DNA of 64,000 nt, from contig NZ_GL882544.1 in the NCBI RefSeq assembly GCF_000195595.1, positions 372,001 through 436,000 of the forward strand, given 5' to 3'. This document shows, one piece after another, positions 45,101-52,470 of this stretch; position 1 is the first letter of the stretch; every line of letters begins with the position of its first letter. Both the position numbers and the translations under genes were made by a program. Origin of the DNA: Actinomyces sp. oral taxon 170 str. F0386. GTDB taxonomy: Bacteria > Actinomycetota > Actinomycetes > Actinomycetales > Actinomycetaceae. The notes under the pieces are model-generated. The model was given only the letters and a program-made list of their open reading frames with translations. It searched no databases and was not told the DNA's origin.

Positions 45101-45452
45101 CCTCTGGCTCATCGGGCTCGCCGACCTCGTTACCGGGCACGTGCTGCTCAGCGGCCGGGACCGCCTCAGGGGCCGCCGAGGCGGCGACGACCCTGCGACG
45201 ACGACGCGGCGGATCCGCTGGAGCGACCGAGACGGCCGAGGGCTCGGGCTGCTCAAGGCCAGGATCGCCGGCACCTGAGGTGGCGACAGCGTCTGCAGGA
45301 GCCGCCGCGACCGGCTGCTCCGCAGCAGGGGCCTGGGCGGGAGCGGCGGCGGCAGCGGTGACCCGACGGCGACGACGCGGAGCCGGGGCGTCCGCGGCAG
45401 CCTGGTCCTGCTCGTGGGATTCTGTTGATTCTGATGTGGTGCGACGTGCCAT
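42180..45452 (-). CDS. rne: Ribonuclease E/G with long disordered N- and C-termini
   Basis: A 1090-aa endonuclease that starts mRNA decay and matures rRNA. The catalytic core is central: S1 domain near residue 465 (VGNVYVGRVQNVLPSMEAAFVDLGKGRNAV-like core), magnesium ligands in MTVIDVNTGRF (~730) and VVIDFVDM (~776), and the zinc-link CEHCKGRG (~832). The first ~420 residues are charged, low-complexity, with four degenerate Arg-rich repeats of the form RRRRRV-x-AA-x-x-AP. The C-terminal ~230 residues are Lys/Glu-rich. This layout (extensions on both sides) is normal for actinobacteria. It leads the rplU-rpmA-obgE-proB block. Confidence 0.95.
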   Translation of the reverse strand: MARRTTSESTESHEQDQAAADAPAPRRRRRVTAAAAAPAQAPAAEQPVAAAPADAVATSGAGDPGLEQPEPSAVSVAPADPPRRRRRVVAASAAPEAVPAAEQHVPGNEVGEPDEPEDAELSAEPLAEAVEAETESPTEDEQAEDAADEEPDVQDGPDDEAVREDEEEPEVPRLPAASLLFQAPDPSRARRRRRVTAATGAPQEAPTASRHQGTGGWTDEDEGPQTGARTNAGKRDEDDEADSASPRAGRGERRSRRRRAVAGAGAPQEGREGSPADESGDESTEVSGTDDESQADSSDGAREGGARRKRRRGGRGRRSRSRGEGGEGSERSGSDDDSQAVGEDAAATSSARETSADAAVEAAAGAVSGSRRRRRRSRTRSEGGDPRDEVTALKGSTRLEAKRQRRREGRAAGRRRPIVTEAEFLARRESVDRQMIVRESDGLNQIAVLEDGLLVEHYVSRHTQTSMVGNVYVGRVQNVLPSMEAAFVDLGKGRNAVLYAGEVNWDAAGLEGRPRRIEDALSSGDTVLVQVTKDPIGHKGARLTSQITLAGRYLVLVPGGTMTGISRKLPDTERSRLKKILKRIVPDSAGVIVRTAAEGASQEQLTADVERLVAQWESIDKKASSVMKGSGKAPVLLKGEPELAVRVIRDVFNEDFRRLIVSGDTTWSTISQYVDEVSPDLAERLEHWTGPEDVFAAHRVDEQLAKGFDRKVWLPSGGTLVIDRTEAMTVIDVNTGRFTGAGGTLEETVTRNNLEAAEEIVRQLRLRDIGGMVVIDFVDMVLESNRDLVLRRLVECLGRDRTRHQVTEVTSLGLVQMTRKRVGQGLVEAFSTTCEHCKGRGFIVHDEPVENQQADMSASASRGGGRSRGRKNREEQAVAGGGKKGAKKDSQETKGSKSAKSSGGGKGAGGSDVVGSPEPGADDEARAAVRGALAQIAAAAEQAHKDAQQEGQESREAQDAKSPQGAVEDSAKSVSDSVDDMVEPDGGQEGQVSPVEDKPVKTRARKATERKSARKSGDRADRKPGKKTAKKAEKKAGNKPEELAEQSGEAPEEPTSEKPVRRTRRRATAKSAAPSPENSSDAPEVPEVSA

Positions 45453-46087
45453 GGGGCTTGCACTCTCCGAGGCTGACGCCGTCGTCGTACCCTCGACGCG
45501 TCAGCGCGGTTGTGCTCCCCAGCGGGAGCAGCGAAAAAGTCTCGAACGCGCCCAGTGAAGGGCACCTGCCTCGCCTGACGTCCACACAGACCGGGCTCGC
45601 AGCGGCGCAGCTCAGGCGGCGCAAGGTCCTCGGACAGGGTTGGTCGGAAGGCGCGACCCCAGGTACCGGTACGAAGCACCTGAAGTCGGCTCGAAGTATC
45701 CCACACATACAGCGATAAGCGCCTGCGCGACTCGTCGCAACCGCGGGTGGCCCACGTCTCGTCCCACACAGATCTCACACCACAGTCGGTTTTCTCTCAG
45801 TATTCAGTCAGCTTTCAGTGGACTCTCGCATCTTACTTACGGGCCTTCAGTCCCACTCGCAAGATCATTAATCTTCAACATCCACGGCCCGAACACCCTC
45901 CGAGAACTTCTTCGAACGGTAGTCTTAACAAGGAAAGCAGGAGGTCCATACGGGCGCCGTCATCGCATTGAAACTCACCTGTTTCACGACATCACGTCAT
46001 AGATGACCTACAATCCCCCTATCGACCTGTAGGACGTTCTACAGAGTACCTTATCGATCTCATCGTCATCTCCGAAAGGTGGCACGG
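45453..46087. other. Long intergenic region between rne and cydA
   Basis: A 635-base gap with no convincing gene. The half next to rne is GC-rich and is probably its long 5' leader. The half next to cydA is clearly AT-richer and holds palindromes and a -10-like element for cydA. No tRNA or riboswitch was recognised. Confidence 0.7.
45969..46044 (+). promoter_or_regulatory. cydA promoter region with three palindromes
   Basis: Three dyads are seen: TGAAAC-6-GTTTCA (45969-45986), GTCAT-AG-ATGAC (45996-46007) and CTGTAGGACGTTCTACAG (46027-46044, 16 of 18 symmetrical). TACAAT at 46009-46014 is a good -10. Sites on both sides of the -10 suggest dual control by redox or oxygen regulators. None matches the Rex consensus well. 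Confidence 0.55.
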
Positions 46088-47626
46088 ATGGCCATCTCTC
46101 CTATGGCGCTGGACTCTCTGGATCTGGCGCGCTGGCAGTTCGGTATCACCACCGTCTACCACTTCATCCTGGTTCCGCTGACCATCGGGCTCTCCCCGCT
46201 GGTGGCTCTCATGGAGACGCTGTGGCGCCGGACCGGCAACGAGCAGTGGCTGGTGGCCACCAAGTTCTTCGGCAAGATCCTGCTCATCAACTTTGCGCTG
46301 GGTGTGGCCACCGGTATCGTCCAGGAGTTCCAGTTCGGGATGAACTGGTCGGAGTACTCGCGGTTCGTGGGCAACATCTTCGGTGCGCCGCTCGCCTTCG
46401 AGGCACTGCTGGCCTTCTTCATGGAGTCCGTCTTCCTGGGGCTGTGGATCTTCGGGTGGGACAGGCTGTCCCCAAGGCTCCACAATCTGTGCATGTGGGC
46501 GGTGGCCGCGGGCACGAACTTCTCCGCCTTCTTCATCCTCACCGCGAACTCCTGGATGCAGCACCCGGTGGGCGCCGTCGTCAACCCCAGGACGGGGCGC
46601 GCCGAGCTCGACGGCGTGAGTGGCTTCCTCAAGCTCCTTTCCAACGAGCTGGTGTGGGTCACGGTCCTGCACGTCATCTCCTCGGCCCTGCTGGTGGCCG
46701 GCGCCGTCATCATGGGCGTCTCGGTGTGGTGGATGGTCAAAGCCACCCGCGCGAAGCAGGGTTTCGAGGCGCGCGAGCTGTGGCGGCGGGTGACGCGCTT
46801 CGGGGCCATCGCCATGGTGGCCGCCGGTCTTGTCACCGCCGGCACCGGGCACATGCAGGGCCAGCTGGTCGCCGAGTACCAGCCGGCCAAGATGGCCGCC
46901 GCCGAGGGCCTGTGCCACTCTGAGTCCAAGGCGTCCTTCACCGTGGCCGCCTTCGGCGACTGCAAGAACGAGGACGGCATGGTCCGGTTCATCTCGGTTC
47001 CCGGTGTCTACTCCTTCATGGCCACCAACGACTTCAACGCCGAGCTCACCGGGCTCAAGGAGGCCAGTGACACCTACGCGGAGCGGTACGGCACCACCGA
47101 CGCGCGCGGCAGCTCCGTCGACTACAGCCCCAATGTCATGGTCAACTTCTGGTCCTTCCGCCTCATGATCGGGCTGGGGATGGCCTCGATGGGCCTGGGA
47201 GTCCTGGCCCTGTGGCTGACCCGTTCCGGGCGTCTCATCTCCCGCACACTTCTGGGAAAGGCAGCGCTTGCCACCATGTGGCTGCCCTTCATCGCCTGCT
47301 CCTTCGGCTGGATCTTCCGCGAGATGGGGCGCCAGCCCTGGGTCATCGTCCCCAACCTGTCCGACCCGGTCTCCCAGGTCTACATGCTCACCGCGGACGG
47401 CGTGTCCTCGGTGGTGTCCTCGACCACGGTGCTGGCCTCGATGGTCATCTTCACACTGCTGTATGCCGCGCTCGGCGTGGTCTGGTTCGTGCTGCTGCGA
47501 CGCTACATCCGCGAGGGCGTGCGTACCCCGGTGCCGGACGAGACCATCAAGGCCGACGGCGAGCCCGACGGCGCATCCGGCGAGAGGTCGGTCGATACCG
47601 CCTCCGCCCTGTCCTTCGCCTACTGA
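46088..47626 (+). CDS. cydA: Cytochrome bd oxidase subunit I
   Basis: A 512-aa membrane subunit carrying the three hemes of the bd quinol oxidase, which reduces oxygen at high affinity. The N-terminus DLARWQFGITTVYHFILVPLTIGL holds a conserved heme ligand His; GRQPW is the conserved quinol-site motif (MGRQPWVI). About nine membrane helices; the short Q-loop form. I chose ATG at 46088 because GAAAGG lies eight bases upstream. It starts the cydABDC cluster. Confidence 0.95.
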   Translation: MAISPMALDSLDLARWQFGITTVYHFILVPLTIGLSPLVALMETLWRRTGNEQWLVATKFFGKILLINFALGVATGIVQEFQFGMNWSEYSRFVGNIFGAPLAFEALLAFFMESVFLGLWIFGWDRLSPRLHNLCMWAVAAGTNFSAFFILTANSWMQHPVGAVVNPRTGRAELDGVSGFLKLLSNELVWVTVLHVISSALLVAGAVIMGVSVWWMVKATRAKQGFEARELWRRVTRFGAIAMVAAGLVTAGTGHMQGQLVAEYQPAKMAAAEGLCHSESKASFTVAAFGDCKNEDGMVRFISVPGVYSFMATNDFNAELTGLKEASDTYAERYGTTDARGSSVDYSPNVMVNFWSFRLMIGLGMASMGLGVLALWLTRSGRLISRTLLGKAALATMWLPFIACSFGWIFREMGRQPWVIVPNLSDPVSQVYMLTADGVSSVVSSTTVLASMVIFTLLYAALGVVWFVLLRRYIREGVRTPVPDETIKADGEPDGASGERSVDTASALSFAY

Positions 47627-47646
47627 ACCGAGGAAGGTAGAGACCC

Positions 47647-48780
47647 ATGACACTGAGCATCCTCTGGTTCACCCTCATCGCCGTCCTGTGGATCGGCTAC
47701 CTCACCCTGGAGGGCTTCGACTTCGGCGTCGGAATGATCCTGAAGATCCTGGGCCGTGATGAGCGCGAGCGGCGTGCGACGCTGGCCACCATCGGTCCGC
47801 ACTGGGACGGCAACGAGGTATGGCTGCTGACCGCCGGTGGGGCGACCTTCGCCGCCTTCCCCGAGTGGTACTCCACCCTGTTCTCGGGAGCCTACGTCGT
47901 CCTGTTCGTCATCCTGCTGTGCCTCATTGTGCGTGTGTGCGCCATCGAGTGGCGTCCCAAGGTCAACTCCCAGTCCTGGCGCGACCGATGGGACTGGGTC
48001 CACACGGTCAGCGCCTGGCTGCCCTCCGTCCTGTGGGGCGTGGCCTTCGCGAACCTGGTTCAGGGCATGCACATCGAGGTCGTCCAGATCTCCAACGGCG
48101 CCGTGGTCCCGGCCAATCAGGTACCGGCCGACTCCCTCGTGGCCGGCGCCGCCCACCAGATCACCGGCGGTCTGCTCACGATGGTGACGCCCTTCACCCT
48201 GCTGGGCGGTGCCGTCACCTGCCTGCTCTTCCTCAACCACGGTGCGCTCTTCGTGGCTCTCAAGACCACCGACGAGCTCTCGCAACGAGCGCTGCGGATG
48301 TCGCGTCGACTCGCTCCTGCAGCCACCGCCGTCACGGCCGCCTGGGCCCTGTGGGCGCAGCTGGTCTACTCGGACAGCGCCCTGTCCTGGATCCCACTGG
48401 CCGTCGCTGCAGCCGGGCTCATCGGCTCGCTGCTCATGGGACGTAGCGGCAGCGAGGGGCGGGCCTTCGCCCTGCACTTCGTGGGAATCGCCTTCGCCGT
48501 CGTCTTCATCTTCGCCGCGATGGCCCCCAACGTCATGCGCTCCTCGGTGGACCCGGCCTACTCGCTGACGATCCAGCAGGCCGCGAGCGCTGACACGACG
48601 CTGCTCATCATGACCGTCGCCGCGGCCGTGTTCGTCCCCGGGGTCCTGGCCTACACGATCTGGAGCTACAAGGTGTTCGCTTCGCGCATCAGCATTGAGG
48701 GCATCAACCCCGATCAGGGCGGACTGCACCCCACGCTGGTGCGCGACTCCGCCCAGCCGGAGGCGCACTTCGGGTACTGA
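47647..48780 (+). CDS. cydB: Cytochrome bd oxidase subunit II
   Basis: A 377-aa integral membrane subunit of the bd oxidase with about nine helices. N-terminal FTLIAVLWIGYLTLEGFDFG is the family signature, and GPHWDGNEVWLLTAGGATFAAFP follows. It needs CydA for heme binding. It lies 20 bases after cydA with an AGGAAGG ribosome site. A 65-base gap follows before cydD, which may have its own promoter. Confidence 0.96.
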   Translation: MTLSILWFTLIAVLWIGYLTLEGFDFGVGMILKILGRDERERRATLATIGPHWDGNEVWLLTAGGATFAAFPEWYSTLFSGAYVVLFVILLCLIVRVCAIEWRPKVNSQSWRDRWDWVHTVSAWLPSVLWGVAFANLVQGMHIEVVQISNGAVVPANQVPADSLVAGAAHQITGGLLTMVTPFTLLGGAVTCLLFLNHGALFVALKTTDELSQRALRMSRRLAPAATAVTAAWALWAQLVYSDSALSWIPLAVAAAGLIGSLLMGRSGSEGRAFALHFVGIAFAVVFIFAAMAPNVMRSSVDPAYSLTIQQAASADTTLLIMTVAAAVFVPGVLAYTIWSYKVFASRISIEGINPDQGGLHPTLVRDSAQPEAHFGY

Positions 48781-48845
48781 TCAGCCGCCTAACGCATCGG
48801 CCAGGGCTTCCGGGCCTTTGGACCTATTCCCTTATCCTTAAGCGG

Positions 48846-50609
48846 GTGAAGCCTCTCGATCCCCGGCTGATGCGTTACGCCCGCTCAGCCCGCCGATACA
48901 TCGCCGCCACGACCGTGACCGGCATGGTGACCGCCGCACTGGTAGTGGTGCAGGCCTTCCTCATCTCAGGTGCTCTCTCCGCCGTCGTCTCGGGCGGCGC
49001 CGGCCCCACGGAGGTCACAGGGCTGGTGGCGGCTCTGAGCGGAGTCGTGGTGGTCCGCGCGCTGGTGGTCCTCCTTCAGGAGGTTCACGCCCACCGTTCG
49101 GCGACAGGGACGATCGTCGAGCTACGCCGCCTGGTCCTGGAGCACGCCGCCCGGCTGGGGCCCCGGTGGCAGGCACTGCACGGCGCCGGGACCGCCACCC
49201 TCCTGACCCGCGGCCTGGACGACCTCGAGCCCTACTTCACCCGGTACCTGCCCCAGCTGGTGCTGGCTGCCACGGTCACCCCGGCGACGGTACTGGTTCT
49301 CATCACCCAGGACTGGCCTGCCGCAGTGGCCGTGATGTGCACGCTCCCCCTCATCCCGATCTTCATGATCCTCATCGGGCGGATGACCCAGTCCGTCTCA
49401 CAGGAGCGGCTGAAGGCGATGCAGGTCCTGGGAGACCAGGTGCTCGACCTCATCGCGGGACTGCCCACGCTCAAGGCGCTGGGACGCGAGCAGGGGCCGG
49501 CAGAACGGGTGCGAGCCCTGGGGCGCGCCTACCGTCGCACCACCATGTCGACCTTGCGGTTCGCCTTCCTGTCGGGCGCGGTCCTGGAGTTCATCACGAC
49601 GCTGTCGGTGGCGATCATCGCAGTCGAGGTCGGATTCCGGCTGGTGGCCGGCCGCATGGACCTGTTCACTGGTCTCCTCGTGCTCATGGTGGCGCCGGAT
49701 GTCTACCAGCCGCTGCGGCAGGTGGGCTTCCAGTTCCACGCCTCGGCCAACGGGGTGGCCGCCGCCGAGTCGGTCTTCGAGGTTCTTCAGACGCCTGTCC
49801 CCGAGCAAGGCCCCCTACCGGCCCCTGATCTGCGCACGGCCACGATCGAGCTCGACGCCGTGTCGGTGGCCGCCCGAGGAGCATGGGCCCCGGCGGGCCT
49901 CAGCGCGACGATCCGCCCCGGCAGTCTCGTGGCTCTGACCGGCCCATCGGGTGCGGGCAAGACCACGACGACGCAGGTCCTCCTCGGCCTGCTGCCCGCC
50001 GACCGGGGGCGGGTGAGGATCGTGCCCGACTGCGACGAGGACCGGCGGGACGGTGCCGTCGATCTCAGTGAGATCGACCCGGCCACCTGGTGGGAGCAGA
50101 TCGCCTGGGTGCCTCAGCGTCCCACCATCACCCCCGGGACCGTCCTGTCCAACGTGCTGGACGACGCACCGGGCGACTCCGTGGCCGGGGGCGCCCCCGA
50201 CGAGCTGGTGAAGGCGGCCCGCGCAACCGGATTCGATGAGGTCGTGGCGGATCTGCCGCAGGGCTGGGACACGCTCGTGGGTACCGGCGGTGTGGGACTG
50301 TCCGTGGGGCAGCGCCAGCGCCTCGCCCTGACCCGGGCTCTGTGCTCGACGGCGCCGCTGGTGATCATGGACGAGCCGACCGCGCACCTCGACGCCGTCA
50401 GTGAGGGGCATGTCCTTACCGGCGTGCGCGCCCTGCACGCCTCGGGGCGCACAGTGGTGGTCATCGCTCACCGTCCGGCGCTCATCGCCCTGGCGGAGCA
50501 GACCGTTGCCGTGACAAGCGAATCGATACTACTGGAGCCACAGGAAGGCGTCTCGCCTGGCCGGGCGCCCGTCCATGAGCTGTCGCGGCCGCAGGAGGAG
50601 GACCAGTGA
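48846..50609 (+). CDS. cydD: CydD, ABC exporter subunit for bd oxidase assembly
   Basis: A 587-aa half-transporter with six membrane helices and a C-terminal ATPase. Walker A GPSGAGKTT, signature LSVGQRQRLALTRAL, Walker B VIMDEPTAHLD. The CydDC heterodimer exports cysteine/glutathione or moves heme needed for bd oxidase assembly. GTG start at 48846, seven bases after a TATCCT -10-like element, so the message may be leaderless. Its stop overlaps the cydC start (GTGA). Confidence 0.94.
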   Translation: MKPLDPRLMRYARSARRYIAATTVTGMVTAALVVVQAFLISGALSAVVSGGAGPTEVTGLVAALSGVVVVRALVVLLQEVHAHRSATGTIVELRRLVLEHAARLGPRWQALHGAGTATLLTRGLDDLEPYFTRYLPQLVLAATVTPATVLVLITQDWPAAVAVMCTLPLIPIFMILIGRMTQSVSQERLKAMQVLGDQVLDLIAGLPTLKALGREQGPAERVRALGRAYRRTTMSTLRFAFLSGAVLEFITTLSVAIIAVEVGFRLVAGRMDLFTGLLVLMVAPDVYQPLRQVGFQFHASANGVAAAESVFEVLQTPVPEQGPLPAPDLRTATIELDAVSVAARGAWAPAGLSATIRPGSLVALTGPSGAGKTTTTQVLLGLLPADRGRVRIVPDCDEDRRDGAVDLSEIDPATWWEQIAWVPQRPTITPGTVLSNVLDDAPGDSVAGGAPDELVKAARATGFDEVVADLPQGWDTLVGTGGVGLSVGQRQRLALTRALCSTAPLVIMDEPTAHLDAVSEGHVLTGVRALHASGRTVVVIAHRPALIALAEQTVAVTSESILLEPQEGVSPGRAPVHELSRPQEEDQ

Positions 50610-52465
50610 ACCCGGCGACCAGCCCCCTCTCCCCCGCCCTGTCCGCCAGCGAGCGCCGGGCGCTGCGCCGGGCCGTCGGCCTGCTGCACCTGGACCGTCC
50701 CCGTTTCGTCCTGGCGGTCCTGGCCGGCACGGCCGGGATGGCCTCGGCCGTGGCCCTGTCCGGGGTGGCGGCCTGGCTCATCGCGCGGGCCTCCCAGATG
50801 CCCGACGTCGTCGCTCTGGGAGTGGCACCGGTGGCGGTACGGCTCTTCGGCATCTCCCGCTCGGTGCTGCGCTACTGCGAGCGGCTCATCTCCCACGACA
50901 CCGCCCTGAAGGGCATGGGTGCCCTGCGTACCCGTCTCTACGAGGCGCTGGCCTCGGCCCGCAGCGACACGGTCGCGGGACTTCGCCGCGGCGACGTCCT
51001 GGCACGGGTGGGCAGCGACATCGACGCGGTCGGCGATCTGGTCGTGCGCGCCTACCTGCCCGCGGCGGTCGCGGCGGTCCTGGGCGCGGCCACCTGTCTG
51101 GGTGTGGGACTCGTCTACTGGCCAGCCGGCCTCATCCTGGCCGTCTGTCTGCTGCTGTCCGGGCTGGGGGCGCCTCTGGCCACGATCCGCTCGGCCCGGA
51201 TCGCCGAGCAGGCGCGTCAGAGGCAGTCCACCGAGCTGTCCGCCGAGGTGCTCGCAACCCTTGAGGGCGCCGCGGAGTTGACCGTCTCCGGGCACCTGGC
51301 AGGCTCCATGCGCCAGGTCGCCTCCCGGGAGGAGAACCTGGTACGCCTGCGAGACCGGGCCGCGGTTCCCGCGGCGATCGCAGCTGCCATGGACGTGGCA
51401 GCCATGGGGATCGCCGTCGTGGGCAACCTGGTGGTCGGGATGAGCGCTGTGACCGCCGGGCGGCTGGGCCCGGTCTGGCTGGCGGTGATCGTCCTGGTGC
51501 CGCTGGCGGCCTTCGAGGCCACCTCCGCACTCGGCCCGGCCAGTGTCCAGCTGGTGCGATCGGCCGGCGCTGCCTGCCGCATCGTGGAGCTCATCGAGAC
51601 GGCTGAGGCCGGCACTCAGGCCTCGGCTGTCACCAGGGAGCTGCCGGCGCTCTCCGCGCGGGGACCACGTCTGCGGGCCAGGAACCTGGCAGTGGGCTGG
51701 CCGGGTGGGCCGATCGTGGCCGAGGGCATTGACCTTGACCTTCAGGCAGGCAGCAGGGTGGCGATCGTGGGGCCCTCGGGAATCGGGAAGTCAACCCTTA
51801 TAGCCACGTTGGCGGGCCTGCTGGAGCCCCGGGGCGGCTCGCTGACGCTCGATGGTGTTCCGCCGTGGCAGGTCTCCCGCCCCGAGGCGGCGGCCCGGGT
51901 CTGCCTGACCGCGGAGGACGCTCACGTCTTCCACACGAGCGTCCTGGAGAACCTGCGCGTGGCACGAGGGGATGTCACACCCGCCCAGGCAGGAGAGCTG
52001 CTGAGGCAGGCCGGGCTCGGTGACTGGTTCGAGGCGCTGCCCGATGGTCTCGACACCATCATCGGAACGGATGCCACGACGCTGTCGGGCGGCGAGCGGC
52101 GTCGACTTCTGCTGGCCCGGGCGCTGGCGGCACCCGCACCCCTCATGCTCCTGGATGAGCCCGGTGAGCACCTCGACGCCGCCACCGCCGACCGGCTCGT
52201 GGCCGACCTGCTGACGGTGGGTGCCCGCCAGGGCCGCGGCACGCTGCTGGTCACCCATCGCCTCAGCGCCCTGGAGCACGCCGATGAGGTCCTGGTCATG
52301 GGACGTCCCTCGCAGGCGGCCACAGAGCAGGCACCGGCGACTATCCTGCACCGGGGAAGCCACCACGAGCTCAAGGATGTCTCCGAGGGCTACCGGTGGT
52401 CACTCTCCCAGGAGGACCAGGACAAACCACAGGACGATGTGCCTGACGTGAGCCGGACGAGCTGA
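50606..52465 (+). CDS. cydC: CydC, ABC exporter subunit for bd oxidase assembly
   Basis: A 619-aa partner of CydD. Six membrane helices precede an ATPase with Walker A GPSGIGKST, signature LSGGERRRLLLARAL and Walker B MLLDEPGEHLD; note GE in place of the usual Thr-Ala in the D-loop region. GTG start coupled to cydD. The last ~40 residues are a charged tail beyond the domain. It ends five bases before the sensor-kinase gene, which is probably in the same transcript. Confidence 0.94.
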   Translation: MNPATSPLSPALSASERRALRRAVGLLHLDRPRFVLAVLAGTAGMASAVALSGVAAWLIARASQMPDVVALGVAPVAVRLFGISRSVLRYCERLISHDTALKGMGALRTRLYEALASARSDTVAGLRRGDVLARVGSDIDAVGDLVVRAYLPAAVAAVLGAATCLGVGLVYWPAGLILAVCLLLSGLGAPLATIRSARIAEQARQRQSTELSAEVLATLEGAAELTVSGHLAGSMRQVASREENLVRLRDRAAVPAAIAAAMDVAAMGIAVVGNLVVGMSAVTAGRLGPVWLAVIVLVPLAAFEATSALGPASVQLVRSAGAACRIVELIETAEAGTQASAVTRELPALSARGPRLRARNLAVGWPGGPIVAEGIDLDLQAGSRVAIVGPSGIGKSTLIATLAGLLEPRGGSLTLDGVPPWQVSRPEAAARVCLTAEDAHVFHTSVLENLRVARGDVTPAQAGELLRQAGLGDWFEALPDGLDTIIGTDATTLSGGERRRLLLARALAAPAPLMLLDEPGEHLDAATADRLVADLLTVGARQGRGTLLVTHRLSALEHADEVLVMGRPSQAATEQAPATILHRGSHHELKDVSEGYRWSLSQEDQDKPQDDVPDVSRTS

Positions 52466-52470
52466 GCACG

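Noticed and set aside
45700-46080. AT-rich patch as a horizontally acquired remnant
   Set aside because: It contains no gene remnant and lies directly before cydA with promoter-like features, so a regulatory region is simpler.
46019-47653. A 544-codon minus-strand frame over cydA
   Set aside because: The translation is His/Gly/Asp-rich without recognisable motifs; the plus strand encodes full CydA with the heme and quinol motifs.
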